Of a stretch of DNA of 64,000 bases, positions 8,301 to 17,463 are shown one piece after another. Source of the DNA: Sphingorhabdus sp. M41 (lineage in GTDB: Bacteria > Pseudomonadota > Alphaproteobacteria > Sphingomonadales > Sphingomonadaceae); the NCBI RefSeq assembly GCF_001586275.1, contig NZ_CP014545.1:744001-808000 (forward strand). The letters are read 5' to 3'. The translations under genes were made by a program, and so were the position numbers. Numbering within the stretch: the stretch's first letter is position 1; each line of letters begins with the position of its first letter. Under the pieces are notes generated by a model. The model had not been told where the DNA came from, searched no databases, and worked only from the letters and a program-made list of their open reading frames with translations.

Positions 8301-9371
8301 TTAGAAATATAATTTGGTGACATGGCCCATTTTACGACCGGGCCGGCTCTCGCCCTTGCCATAGAGATGGAGGTGGTTGGCATCATCGCTCAACAGCTCC
8401 TGCCAGCTGCCCGCCTGCGCCCCGATCAGATTGTGCATTTCGACCTTTTTTGCGGCGAGACCCGTGTCACCCAGCGGCAATCCGCAAATCGCCCTGATAT
8501 GATTTTCAAACTGGCTGGTGACCGCACCTTCGATTGTCCAGTGGCCGCTATTGTGCACGCGAGGCGCCATCTCGTTGAACACCGGTCCGCTCTTTGTGGC
8601 AAAAAATTCGCAGGTCAGCACACCGACATAATTCATCGCTTCCGCCATTTTGGCGGCGAGTGCGCGGGCGTCGTCCTGCTGCTCCAATATTTCCATCGGA
8701 GCGGGCGCGGTCGAGACCGACAAGATCCCGTCGACATGGACATTATGCGGCGTGTCCCAGAAACGGATTTCGCCATCCTGGCCGCGCACCAATATCACCG
8801 AAAATTCATGATCGAAGGTGACAAAGCCCTCGGCAACGCAAGGTTGATGCGCCACCGCTTCCCAATGCTGGTCAAGATCGTCGCCCGGACGAATTCGCGA
8901 CTGGCCCTTGCCGTCATAGCCCATGCGGATGGTCTTGAGGATCGCCGGTGCGCCGATCTCGGCAATCGCCTTGTCCAGACCGTTCCGGTCGGTCACTTCG
9001 GCAAAAGGGGCGGTAGTGCCGCCATGATCGCAAGCGAAATTCTTCTCGGCGACCCGGTTTTGCGCAATGTCGAGCGCTGCTATCGGCGGGTGCAGCGGCG
9101 CGCAGGCTTCGATCTGATGCAGCGGATCGACCGGCACATTCTCAAATTCGAAGCTGACCACGTCGCAGCTCTCGGCGAAGCGGGTCAGCGAGGCGATATC
9201 ATCATCCTCCGCGCAGGTGAATTCCGCCGAAACTTCGGCCGCCACGCTATCCGTGTCCGGAGCATAGATATGACAGCGATACCCCAGCTGCGCTGCCGCC
9301 ACGCTCAGCATCCGGCCGAGCTGGCCGCCGCCCAATATACCAATGGTTGATCCGGGAGGGAGTGGGTTCAT
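8301..9371 (-). CDS. purK: N5-carboxyaminoimidazole ribonucleotide synthase
   Basis: PurK uses ATP and bicarbonate to carboxylate AIR in purine synthesis. The ATP-grasp protein begins with GSTIGILGGGQLGRML and has the central KTIRMGYDGKGQ loop. The metal/ATP region EFFATKSGPVFNEMAPRVHN and the HNSGHW motif follow. The 356-residue length is typical. It lies eight bases after purE, so both are certainly one transcript. Confidence 0.96.
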   Translation of the reverse strand: MNPLPPGSTIGILGGGQLGRMLSVAAAQLGYRCHIYAPDTDSVAAEVSAEFTCAEDDDIASLTRFAESCDVVSFEFENVPVDPLHQIEACAPLHPPIAALDIAQNRVAEKNFACDHGGTTAPFAEVTDRNGLDKAIAEIGAPAILKTIRMGYDGKGQSRIRPGDDLDQHWEAVAHQPCVAEGFVTFDHEFSVILVRGQDGEIRFWDTPHNVHVDGILSVSTAPAPMEILEQQDDARALAAKMAEAMNYVGVLTCEFFATKSGPVFNEMAPRVHNSGHWTIEGAVTSQFENHIRAICGLPLGDTGLAAKKVEMHNLIGAQAGSWQELLSDDANHLHLYGKGESRPGRKMGHVTKLYF

Positions 9372-9379
9372 ACGGGCTG

Positions 9380-9883
9380 TTACTCGGGCTTGTCGGCGAC
9401 GGCTTCGGTCTGCGCCGCGCGCCAGGCGTCAAGCCGTTCGGCCAGCGCAGGATCATTATTGGCCAGAATCGCTGCTGCTAGCAGCGCCGCATTTTTTGCA
9501 CCCGCATCGCCAATCGCCAAAGTCCCGACGGGGATGCCCGCGGGCATTTGTGCGATCGACAGCAAGCTGTCCATGCCGCTCAACGCCTTGGACTGGATCG
9601 GCACGCCAAGCACGGGCAGGCGGGTCATCGAGGCGACCATGCCGGGCAGATGGGCAGCGCCGCCGGCGCCGGCAATGATTACCTGCAATCCGCGTTCGGC
9701 AGCTGATGTCGCATAGTCATAGAGCCGGCCCGGGGTGCGGTGTGCCGACACGATTTTTTGCTCGTGGGGCACTTGCAACTGATCCAGAATGTCGCTTGCA
9801 AGCTTCATCGTGGCCCAGTCGGACTGGCTGCCCATGATTATTCCAACCGGAGGAGGTGCTTCGACCATTTTTGCCCCTGACAA
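9380..9883 (-). CDS. purE: N5-carboxyaminoimidazole ribonucleotide mutase
   Basis: PurE converts N5-CAIR to CAIR, the step after PurK. The class I signature [10 protein letters not shown] is at the N-terminus, followed by [22 protein letters not shown] and [15 protein letters not shown]. The protein is 167 residues from the ATG at 9883; an alternative ATG at 9868 also leaves the fold whole. It heads the purE-purK unit, and the 206 bases upstream, shared with the divergent diguanylate cyclase gene, should hold its promoter. No riboswitch-like structure was recognised there. Confidence 0.96.
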   Translation of the reverse strand: MSGAKMVEAPPPVGIIMGSQSDWATMKLASDILDQLQVPHEQKIVSAHRTPGRLYDYATSAAERGLQVIIAGAGGAAHLPGMVASMTRLPVLGVPIQSKALSGMDSLLSIAQMPAGIPVGTLAIGDAGAKNAALLAAAILANNDPALAERLDAWRAAQTEAVADKPE

Positions 9884-10089
9884 ATGCTACGGAAGCAATG
9901 CGGTTTAGTCATGAAATTGCGTGGACGCAATGACACATATGGGGGTTTTTATTTTTCGTGGCGATAATTTCTCATCCAGCGGATCGCTCTGAATTCTGCC
10001 GGCGCTCGCAATAGCTATGGGGCGTGCCGACACAATAACCCTATTGTGCTTTCAAATAGGTATAAATATAAGTACTGACAGGAATAAGC

Positions 10090-10674
10090 ATGGCAAATAA
10101 AATAGAACAGCATCGGGCAAGCCATGTTAAACATTGCGCCAACTGCTCTATATTGGAGCAGGAAATAGTTGCCCTGAGAGAGGGTCTCGCTGAAATGAAG
10201 CAGCACGCCTATAATGATGTGCTTACCGGACTTTCAAACCGTCGTTTTTTTGTTGAAAGTCTTGAAGAACGGGTTGCGCGGTGTCGGCGATATGGTGACA
10301 ATTGCGCCGTGTTGTTTCTCGACGTCGACAAGCTGAAGACCATCAATGACGAGCATGGCCATGCTGCCGGAGATGCGCTGCTGGTCCGTTTGGCCGAAAT
10401 GTTGAAAACCTATACCCGAACGACGGACGTGGTCGCACGAATTGGTGGTGATGAATTTGGTCTTTTGCTCGACCATTTAAATGCCGATCAGGTCGTCGAC
10501 AAAATCCACTTTCTCATCGAACAGTTTGGCTTGGAAAAGCTTGTTCATGAAGGCAAGATCCTGCCCCTTGCTGCTTCGATCGGCTATTGCTTTGTCGGGC
10601 CACAGGACACAACGGAAGGTCTGATGTCGCGCGCCGATGCATCCATGTACCGCGCGAAAGGCAAGTCCGAATAG
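10090..10674 (+). CDS. Small soluble diguanylate cyclase (GGDEF) with Cys-x2-Cys N-terminus
   Basis: This 194-residue protein is mostly a GGDEF domain, which makes cyclic di-GMP from two GTP. Seen directly: DVLTGLSNRRFF, FLDVDKLKTINDEHGH, and an intact IGGDEFG active site. An RTTD inhibitory site sits exactly five residues before GGDEF, so product inhibition is likely. There is no membrane segment or known sensor domain. The first 40 residues carry HVKHCANC and a short helical stretch likely to form a coiled coil, which may bind a metal or mediate dimerisation (inference). It is divergent from purE. Confidence 0.9.
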   Translation: MANKIEQHRASHVKHCANCSILEQEIVALREGLAEMKQHAYNDVLTGLSNRRFFVESLEERVARCRRYGDNCAVLFLDVDKLKTINDEHGHAAGDALLVRLAEMLKTYTRTTDVVARIGGDEFGLLLDHLNADQVVDKIHFLIEQFGLEKLVHEGKILPLAASIGYCFVGPQDTTEGLMSRADASMYRAKGKSE

Positions 10675-10716
10675 CGCCTCGGACCATTTTCCAATCAGTC
10701 TGCCGCTCGGGCAGGC

Positions 10717-11403
10717 CTATCGTTCCGAAAGATAATAGCGTTCAATCTCGTTCAGATCGTCGTCCAGCTCATAGACAATCGGCTGGCCGGTCGGGATTTC
10801 CAGGCCGGTAATCTCGTCATCCGGAATTTTTGAGAGATGCTTGACCAGCGCGCGCAGGCTGTTGCCATGCGCTGAAATCAGAACCTTTTTCCCATTTTGC
10901 AATTCCGGTGCGATCCGGCTTTTCCAGTAAGGCAGCACTCGCGCGATCGTGTCTTTCAGGCTTTCCGTGGATGGCACTTCAATGCCCTTGTAGCGTGGAT
11001 CATTGGACATTTGATAGGGGCTGTCCGAAGCCATAGGCGGCGGTGGCGTATCGAAACTGCGCCGCCAGATATGGACCTGCTCGTCGCCATGCTTGTCGCG
11101 GGTTTCCTGCTTGTTGAGACCGGTCAGCCCGCCATAATGGCGTTCGTTGAGCCGGTAATTTTTCTCCACCGGCAGCCATAGACGGCCCATTTCCTCCAGC
11201 GCGAGATTGAGCGTCTTGATCGCCCGGGTCTGGACGCTGGTAAAGCAGACATTCGGATCAATGCCCCGTTCCTTCATCAGCTGCCCGGCAGCCTTGGCTT
11301 CTTCAATGCCCTTTTCCGTGACGTCGACATCCCACCAGCCGGTGAAACGGTTTTCGAGATTCCATTGCGACTGGCCATGGCGAAGCAGGATGAGTTGGGG
11401 CAT
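10717..11403 (-). CDS. gpmA: 2,3-bisphosphoglycerate-dependent phosphoglycerate mutase
   Basis: GpmA interconverts 3- and 2-phosphoglycerate in glycolysis and gluconeogenesis. The histidine phosphatase signature LRHGQSQWN is at residues 6-14, followed by NRFTGWWDVDVTEKG. LNERHYGGLTGLNK and the second catalytic His in ISAHGNSLRAL are also present. The 228-residue length is normal for the dPGM group. It is convergent with the diguanylate cyclase gene, 42 bases away, with a weak ctgcc/ggcag hairpin between. Confidence 0.95.
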   Translation of the reverse strand: MPQLILLRHGQSQWNLENRFTGWWDVDVTEKGIEEAKAAGQLMKERGIDPNVCFTSVQTRAIKTLNLALEEMGRLWLPVEKNYRLNERHYGGLTGLNKQETRDKHGDEQVHIWRRSFDTPPPPMASDSPYQMSNDPRYKGIEVPSTESLKDTIARVLPYWKSRIAPELQNGKKVLISAHGNSLRALVKHLSKIPDDEITGLEIPTGQPIVYELDDDLNEIERYYLSER

Positions 11404-11753
11404 TGATTGTCCTTAAAAATATGTTCCCCCTTCCTCTAGCGGCGATGACGAAGGTCGCCAAGAGCGATTTCAGACAGGAAATATCACGTCAGCGGGTCCG
11501 TGCGGACAGGTACGCCATTGTCGCGTGACTTTTGGCCGTTGAGCATCAACCGGCGTCTCCTTGATCCTTCTGCGCGGGCGCTCTGTGATCGACCTTTTGT
11601 TGTCGCGGTTGCTCCCAATCGGTTTCGCATCGGCGTTCGATTGTTTGCCCACGGTAAAGGTTCGGCAAGGAAATAGTCCTAAGGGGGGTGCATCCATCCC
11701 CCCTCTCTGCGCAATCAAACATAGACAACAGTGCTTCAAACTGGAGAATATAA
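11404..11753. other. Intergenic region upstream of the first TonB receptor
   Basis: There are 350 bases without a supportable gene. It must hold the divergent promoters of gpmA and the receptor. A ggggggtgcatccatccccc palindrome lies at about 11683-11703, roughly 50 bases before the receptor start, and could be an operator or a leader hairpin. No known riboswitch fold was recognised. Confidence 0.4.
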
Positions 11754-14288
11754 GTGAACAAAGTCAATCCATTGATCGCGGCTGCGCTTTGCGCAACCGC
11801 CCTGACTACTCCTGCGATCGCACAGGACAATGCGCAGGAAGCAGCAACTTTCGACGACAATGTCATCGTCGTGACGGCCACGCGCCGCTCGCAGGATGTT
11901 CAGGACATTCCTCTCGCCGTAACCGCGATCAGCCCGGTCGAGCTCGATCGTCAAGGCGTCGTCAATGTTGGCCAGATCACCAATCTGTCGTCCAGCTATT
12001 CGGTATCCAATGCCCAGCTGGCTTCCGGTTCGGTGGTGCTTCGGATCCGCGGCGTCGGTACGACGTCCAACAATATCGGCTTTGAATCGGCGGTCGGCAT
12101 TTTCATCGACGGCGCTTATCAGTCCCGCCCCGGGGTCGCGCTATCAGAACTTGTCGATGTCGAACGCGTCGAGGTTTTGCGCGGTCCACAGGGCACGCTA
12201 TTTGGACGGAACACGTCTGCCGGTGCTCTCAATATCATCAATATCCGGCCGGACCTGAACACGTTCGGCGGTTTTGCCAATGCTACCTATGGCAATCGTG
12301 ACCTGACGGGTGTGCAGGGAGCGGTGAACCTGCCGATCGTCGAGGGTGAACTGGCGCTCCGCGTAACCGGTGCCTATCGGGAACGCGACGGCTATGTGAC
12401 CGTGGTCGATGGCAGCAGCAGCAAGATCGGCGATTCGAACGGCATCGACCAATATCTCGTTCGTAGTCAGCTGGGCTTTGAAACCGGCGGCGGGATCAGG
12501 GGAAGGCTGATCGCCGACTATTCGAAGAGCACTGCCGGTTGCTGTGCCGCAATCGAGGTCCTGCAATCGCCGCTCGAATCTGCTGGCCTGTTCGCGGCTG
12601 TCGGGCTGGGGCCCCGCGGCGGCATGGCCGGACCGGTCGTCGCGGTGAATCCGTTCGATACAAGCACGGCGGAAATCGCCGCCGGCAATCTGATTGCCAC
12701 CGCCAGTTTTGCCCCTGAAACGCGGTTTGACCAATGGGGCGTTACCGGGGAAGTCGAAGTGCCGCTCGGCGACAGTGCCAACCTGATCTATATCGGTTCC
12801 TATCGCGAATATGATGCGACCGAGGCCTATGACAATGATTTCTCTGATCTCGATCTGTTCAACGTGACCGGTAACCGCACGGCGATAGACACCATGACCC
12901 ATGAGATACGGGTTCAGGGCGATCTGTTCGGCGGTGCGCTGAACTGGCTGGTCGGCGGCTATTATTCCCGCGAGGACATTGCACAGGACCTCTCCCTGGC
13001 TCTGGGGGAAGATTATGATCAGGTTGTCGGAGCCACGCTGGCCGGTGCGACCGGTGGCGCTACGCTCAATCCGCTAAGTCCGATTTTCCTCGGCACCACG
13101 CCGTTGCAGAATATCACGGGCTTTGATCCGGCAACGATCACCAATACCAATCTTTATGCGCAAAATAGCGAAAGCTGGTCGATCTTCACGCATAATGTTC
13201 TGGAAGTGGCCGACGGGCTGAAGCTGACCCTCGGTCTTCGCTATTCGGACGAAAGCAAGGTCGGCAGCTTTGCCAGCGGAGGCACCAGTAACTCCGTCTG
13301 TCCGTCGATTGTGGGACAGCTTTCACCTGGCGGACCATTGAGCGGCCTGCCGGCTTCGCTACAGAATGCGTTATTTGCGCTCGGTTGCTTTGCCCTGACC
13401 GCTCCGGCCGATGCGCCTTTCGCGGCCGTTCTGCCAACACCACGCACATTCAGCAGCAAGTTCAGCGACAGCGAGCTGATCTACACCGGAACACTGTCTT
13501 ATGCCTTCGCCGATCCGGTCAATATCTACGCCAGCTTTACCCATGGCTACAAATCGGGGGGCATCAATCTCGATTCGACCGCGACGGCCGGGGGTGCAGA
13601 TCCGCGCTTCCAGTCGGAAGAGGTCGATTCCTATGAAATTGGCCTGAAAGCAAAATTCCTGGACAATGCCGTAACCTTGAATCTTGCGGCTTTCCGGGAG
13701 GAGTTTTCCAACTTCCAAATTCTCGAATATACCGGCACGCAATTTCGCCCCTTCAATGTTCCCAAGGCTGTTTCTCAGGGCGTCGAAATCGAAACGACGC
13801 TTCGGCCGAGTGATCATTTCACGGTCAACGCCGCGCTGACCTTCACCGATGCCCATTATCCGGATGATTGTGCCGGCACCCAGACCACGGTCAATGTGCT
13901 GGCTCTATGCGGCAATTCACTCACCAACGCTCCGGACTTTGTCGGCATTGCCGGCGCCACTTATAGCAATGACATCGGCGCCAGTCTGGAATATTTCCTC
14001 AACGGGCAAGTCCGGTTCGAGGGTGATCGCCGCACGTCGACCCAGGCTGTTGATCCTACTGACCTGACCGCGCTTCCGTTTGTCGTCCAGGACAGCAATA
14101 TCAAGATCAATCTGCGCGCCGGCATCGGCAGCCAGGACAAAGCCTGGGGCATCGAAACCTTCGTGACCAATCTGACCAACGAAGTGACCCGCGGTGTTAC
14201 ATTTGCGACGATCCTGCGGTCCGGTTCGCAGTCGGTCTTCGTTCAGGATCCGCGCAGCTACGGACTGACCTTGCGCAGCAAGTTTTAG
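11754..14288 (+). CDS. TonB-dependent receptor (first of a tandem pair)
   Basis: This outer-membrane active transporter has 844 residues. The GTG start at 11754 follows a ggag site by eight bases. A signal peptide ends at AIAQ, and a TonB-box-like VIVVTATRR is followed by the plug domain (DIPLAVTAISP, RGVGTTSNN, ERVEVLRGPQGTLFGRNTS). The barrel ends in the expected aromatic SKF terminus. Two cysteine pairs are visible: a CC in the early barrel and two Cys about 18 residues apart near residue 710. It belongs to the large class of sphingomonad receptors whose substrate cannot be read from sequence. It is closely similar in layout and identical in length to the receptor at 14825. Confidence 0.93.
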   Translation: MNKVNPLIAAALCATALTTPAIAQDNAQEAATFDDNVIVVTATRRSQDVQDIPLAVTAISPVELDRQGVVNVGQITNLSSSYSVSNAQLASGSVVLRIRGVGTTSNNIGFESAVGIFIDGAYQSRPGVALSELVDVERVEVLRGPQGTLFGRNTSAGALNIINIRPDLNTFGGFANATYGNRDLTGVQGAVNLPIVEGELALRVTGAYRERDGYVTVVDGSSSKIGDSNGIDQYLVRSQLGFETGGGIRGRLIADYSKSTAGCCAAIEVLQSPLESAGLFAAVGLGPRGGMAGPVVAVNPFDTSTAEIAAGNLIATASFAPETRFDQWGVTGEVEVPLGDSANLIYIGSYREYDATEAYDNDFSDLDLFNVTGNRTAIDTMTHEIRVQGDLFGGALNWLVGGYYSREDIAQDLSLALGEDYDQVVGATLAGATGGATLNPLSPIFLGTTPLQNITGFDPATITNTNLYAQNSESWSIFTHNVLEVADGLKLTLGLRYSDESKVGSFASGGTSNSVCPSIVGQLSPGGPLSGLPASLQNALFALGCFALTAPADAPFAAVLPTPRTFSSKFSDSELIYTGTLSYAFADPVNIYASFTHGYKSGGINLDSTATAGGADPRFQSEEVDSYEIGLKAKFLDNAVTLNLAAFREEFSNFQILEYTGTQFRPFNVPKAVSQGVEIETTLRPSDHFTVNAALTFTDAHYPDDCAGTQTTVNVLALCGNSLTNAPDFVGIAGATYSNDIGASLEYFLNGQVRFEGDRRTSTQAVDPTDLTALPFVVQDSNIKINLRAGIGSQDKAWGIETFVTNLTNEVTRGVTFATILRSGSQSVFVQDPRSYGLTLRSKF

Positions 14289-14603
14289 AATTGCTCTGGT
14301 TTCGACGGCTTAATATTGCCGAAAGGGGAGGCCGGCGCGTCCGGCCTCTCCATCTTCCTGCCGCCAGGCACTGCGCTGCCGATAAGCCGGAAGGCCGCGA
14401 TAATCTTGTCCGGCGCGGCGCTCAACATATTCCCTGCCATTTCCAGCTTGGGCAATTTCGTGCCGGGCGCGTTCATGGCTTCGAGATGATCGTGTTAGGC
14501 CGTGATCGGTGAGCGCCATGAAGTCGAGCAGCGGCCCATCCGACCTCAGGTCCTGTCCGAGCGAGGCCGCCGCTACGGCAACTGCCAGAAATTAGCGTGT
14601 CAT
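14285..14603 (-). pseudogene. Degraded small secreted-protein gene
   Basis: On the minus strand ggggag lies eight bases before ATG at 14603. It is followed by ACA CGC and then TAA as codon four (14592-14594). The same frame continues past the stop with FLAVAVAAASLGQDL, a clear signal-peptide core, then a Leu/Asp/Phe-rich stretch. The better continuation (MNAPGTKLPKLEMAGNML and on to the stop at 14285) is in another frame, entered near 14480. One nonsense change and one frameshift would explain it. The family was not identified. The end overlaps the stop of the first receptor. It could also be chance, so confidence is modest. Confidence 0.4.
14325..14351. terminator. Hairpin after first TonB receptor
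   Basis: The 11-base arms ggggaggccgg and ccggcctctcc have one mismatch and a five-base loop, 36 bases after the receptor stop. No clear T-run follows on the plus strand, so it may act as a weak terminator or an mRNA 3' stabiliser. Confidence 0.55.
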
Positions 14604-14824
14604 TTTTGCATCTCCCCCCGCACAGTCGCCGATTTGCGAGCGTTTCGAAACGAGCGATTGTCACATTTTTGCAACGATCACATCTGAATCGGCTAGTTTC
14701 AGCCACTCTCCGCTTGATTTAACGGAGCAATTAAACGACTGACGCAGCCTCAGCTGTCGCAATAACAAGCCATCCCCCTAGGAAATTTGGCGGACGTGAC
14801 AGAGAATTCAACGGGAGAAGATGA

Positions 14825-17359
14825 ATGAAGACGATCAATAAAATCCTCATGGCAGCACTTTGTAGCACCGCCATGACTGCCCCCGCTTTTGCGCAAGACG
14901 CTGCGCAGGAAGCCGAAACCTTCGACGAAAATGTAATCATCGTGACGGCAACCCGCCGTGCGGAAGATGTTCAGGACATTCCTATCGCCGTAACCGCGGT
15001 TAGCCCGGTCCAGCTCGAGCAGCAGGGCGTGGTCAACGTGCAGAATATCGGTAGCGTGTCTTCAAGCTTCTCCACATCCAACGCGCAAACCGCTTCCGGA
15101 ACGGTTGTTCTTCGTATTCGCGGCGTCGGTACAACGTCCAACAACATCGGTTTTGAATCCGCTGTCGGGATTTTCGTGGACGGCGCCTATCAGTCACGTC
15201 CCGGCGTTGCGCTCGGTGAATTTGTTGACGTCGAACGGGTCGAAGTTCTCCGCGGCCCGCAGGGTACATTGTTCGGACGTAATACGTCGGCTGGTGCCTT
15301 GAACATTACCAATGTTCGGCCTGACCTCAACGATTTCGGCGGCTTCGTAAACGCGACCTATGGCAATTTTGACCATATGAGCCTCCAGGGTGCGATCAAC
15401 GCTCCCCTTATCGAAGACACTCTGGCGCTTCGCGTAACCGGAGCCTATCGGAAGCGTGACGGTTATGTCGATATCATTGACCGCGCCGGCAACAGCGTAG
15501 GCGATTCCAACGATACCGATCAATATCTGCTTCGTGGTCAGCTTGGCTTTGAGAATGACAGCGGCATTCGCGGACGTTTGATTGCGGATTATTCCAAGAG
15601 CACGGCAAGTTGCTGTGCAGCGATCGAAGTTCTGCAATCTCCGGTTGAAACTTTCGGCCTGTTCGGCGCTGTAGGCCTTGGTGCCCGTGGCGGTATGTCG
15701 GCGCCTGATGTGGCAGTGAGCCCGTTTGATACGGTTTCCATGCAGCGGGCGGCGGACAATCGTATCGCAACTTCCGATATGAGAGCAGATCCATCCAATG
15801 ATCAATGGGGTGTGACTGGCGAGATTGAGCTTCCGATCAGCGACAGTGTCGATCTGATCTACATTGGCTCCTATCGCGAATTCAGGGCAGAAGAATCCTA
15901 CGATTCGGACTTCTCGGGACTCGACGTTTTCAACGTCCTTCCCGGTGGCGGCACCGCCATCGATACGATGACCCATGAATTGCGTCTGCAGGGTGACGCT
16001 CTCGACGGCGCGCTTAGCTGGTTGGTCGGCGGCTATTATTCGAAAGAAGATATTTCCCAGACGGTCAACTTCGGACTGGGTGCGGATTATGACCGTCTTG
16101 TCGGTGCGCTTTTGGCAGCAGGTACCGGTGGTGCTACGCTGAACCCGGCAAGCCCGATCTTCCTTGGCGCAACACCATTGCAGACTTTGACTGGCGTTGA
16201 TCCATCAACGGTTCGCAACACCAATGCCTATACGCAAAGCAGCAAAAGCTGGTCGATCTTTACCCACAACACTCTGGAAGTAGTTGATGGTTTGAAATTG
16301 ACAGTTGGCCTGCGCTATTCTGATGAAAGCAAAGACGGTTCGTTCAGTCAGCCAACGACCAGCAACAACCTCTGCCCAGCAACCCTGGGTCAAATCGGTG
16401 CGGGCAATGTGCCAGCGCCATTGATCAGCAACATTTTCGGTCTGGGTTGCTTTGCTTTTGTCGCGCCAGCAATCGGAACGGCTGCAAATCCATTCCCGCT
16501 GCCACGGCCATTCGCCAGCACGTTTAGTGATGAAGAGCTGATCTATACCGGTAAGGTGAGCTATGAATTTGCTTCGCCGGTCACCGTTTATGCCAGCTTC
16601 ACGCACGGGTATAAATCCGGTGGCTTCAACCTCGATTCCACCGCTGCAGCCGGCGGCGCTGATCCGCGCTTTGCTTCGGAAGAAGTCGATGCCTATGAAG
16701 TTGGCCTGAAAGCCAAGTTCCTCGACAATGCGGTTACCTTGAACGTTGCTGGTTTCCATGAGGAATTCACCGACTTCCAGGTACTGGAATTCACTGGTGC
16801 GCAGTTCACGACGTTCAACGTGCCGCTTGCAAAATCGACTGGTGTTGAAATTGAAACGGTCATTCGTCCGAGCGCAAATCTCACGATTAACGGCGGTTTG
16901 ACTTATACCAACGCCAGATATCCTGATAATTGTGCAGGAACGCAGACCTCGAACAATGTTGTCAGCCTGTGCGGGAATTCACTGACCAACGCCCCGAAAT
17001 GGGTGAGCATCATGGGTGCGACCTATGACCGCGACCTTGGAGACAGTCTGAATTTCTTCATCAACGGTCAGCTGCGGATGGAAAGCGATCGCCGGACATC
17101 GACGCAAGCCTTTGATCCAGCCGATCTGACGACGCGGACGCCTGTTCCGTTCGATGTTCAGGATGGCAATGTCAAAATCAACATGCGGGCCGGTCTCGGT
17201 GATATCGACGGTGCATGGGGAATTGAAGCCTGGGTTACCAACCTGACCAATGAAATCACACGCGGTGTGACGTTCAATACGGTTCTGCGTTCTGGCTCAC
17301 GCTCTGCCTTCATTCAGGAACCACGCATGTTTGGTGTGACCCTGCGCGGCAAATTCTAG
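14825..17359 (+). CDS. TonB-dependent receptor (second of a tandem pair)
   Basis: The second 844-residue outer-membrane receptor shares the layout of the previous one from signal peptide to C-terminal GKF. This includes VIIVTATRR, the plug motif ERVEVLRGPQGTLFGRNTS, the STASCCAAIEV pair and the NCAGTQTSNNVVSLCGNSL segment. The ATG at 14825 has gggagaag just upstream. Much of the sequence is identical to the neighbour, so the pair arose by duplication. The DNA is visibly less GC-rich at third positions than the first copy, with many GGT, GTT and GAA codons, which may reflect selection for high expression. A strong terminator follows. Substrate unknown. Confidence 0.93.
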   Translation: MKTINKILMAALCSTAMTAPAFAQDAAQEAETFDENVIIVTATRRAEDVQDIPIAVTAVSPVQLEQQGVVNVQNIGSVSSSFSTSNAQTASGTVVLRIRGVGTTSNNIGFESAVGIFVDGAYQSRPGVALGEFVDVERVEVLRGPQGTLFGRNTSAGALNITNVRPDLNDFGGFVNATYGNFDHMSLQGAINAPLIEDTLALRVTGAYRKRDGYVDIIDRAGNSVGDSNDTDQYLLRGQLGFENDSGIRGRLIADYSKSTASCCAAIEVLQSPVETFGLFGAVGLGARGGMSAPDVAVSPFDTVSMQRAADNRIATSDMRADPSNDQWGVTGEIELPISDSVDLIYIGSYREFRAEESYDSDFSGLDVFNVLPGGGTAIDTMTHELRLQGDALDGALSWLVGGYYSKEDISQTVNFGLGADYDRLVGALLAAGTGGATLNPASPIFLGATPLQTLTGVDPSTVRNTNAYTQSSKSWSIFTHNTLEVVDGLKLTVGLRYSDESKDGSFSQPTTSNNLCPATLGQIGAGNVPAPLISNIFGLGCFAFVAPAIGTAANPFPLPRPFASTFSDEELIYTGKVSYEFASPVTVYASFTHGYKSGGFNLDSTAAAGGADPRFASEEVDAYEVGLKAKFLDNAVTLNVAGFHEEFTDFQVLEFTGAQFTTFNVPLAKSTGVEIETVIRPSANLTINGGLTYTNARYPDNCAGTQTSNNVVSLCGNSLTNAPKWVSIMGATYDRDLGDSLNFFINGQLRMESDRRTSTQAFDPADLTTRTPVPFDVQDGNVKINMRAGLGDIDGAWGIEAWVTNLTNEITRGVTFNTVLRSGSRSAFIQEPRMFGVTLRGKF

Positions 17360-17400
17360 GCGCGACGAAAAATTGGTGACATTTGGTCACCAGATGAACA

Positions 17401-17427
17401 GGGGCCGGTTTTCCGGCCCCTTTTTAT
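17401..17427 (+). terminator. Rho-independent terminator of the second receptor
   Basis: A perfect eight-base stem, ggggccgg / ccggcccc, has a tttt loop and is followed at once by a T-run (tttttatt). It is 42 bases after the receptor stop and separates it from the dehydrogenase gene. Confidence 0.9.
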
Positions 17428-17463
17428 TGCGCAGCTGAACCATTGGTGCAAAAGACTGCGGCT

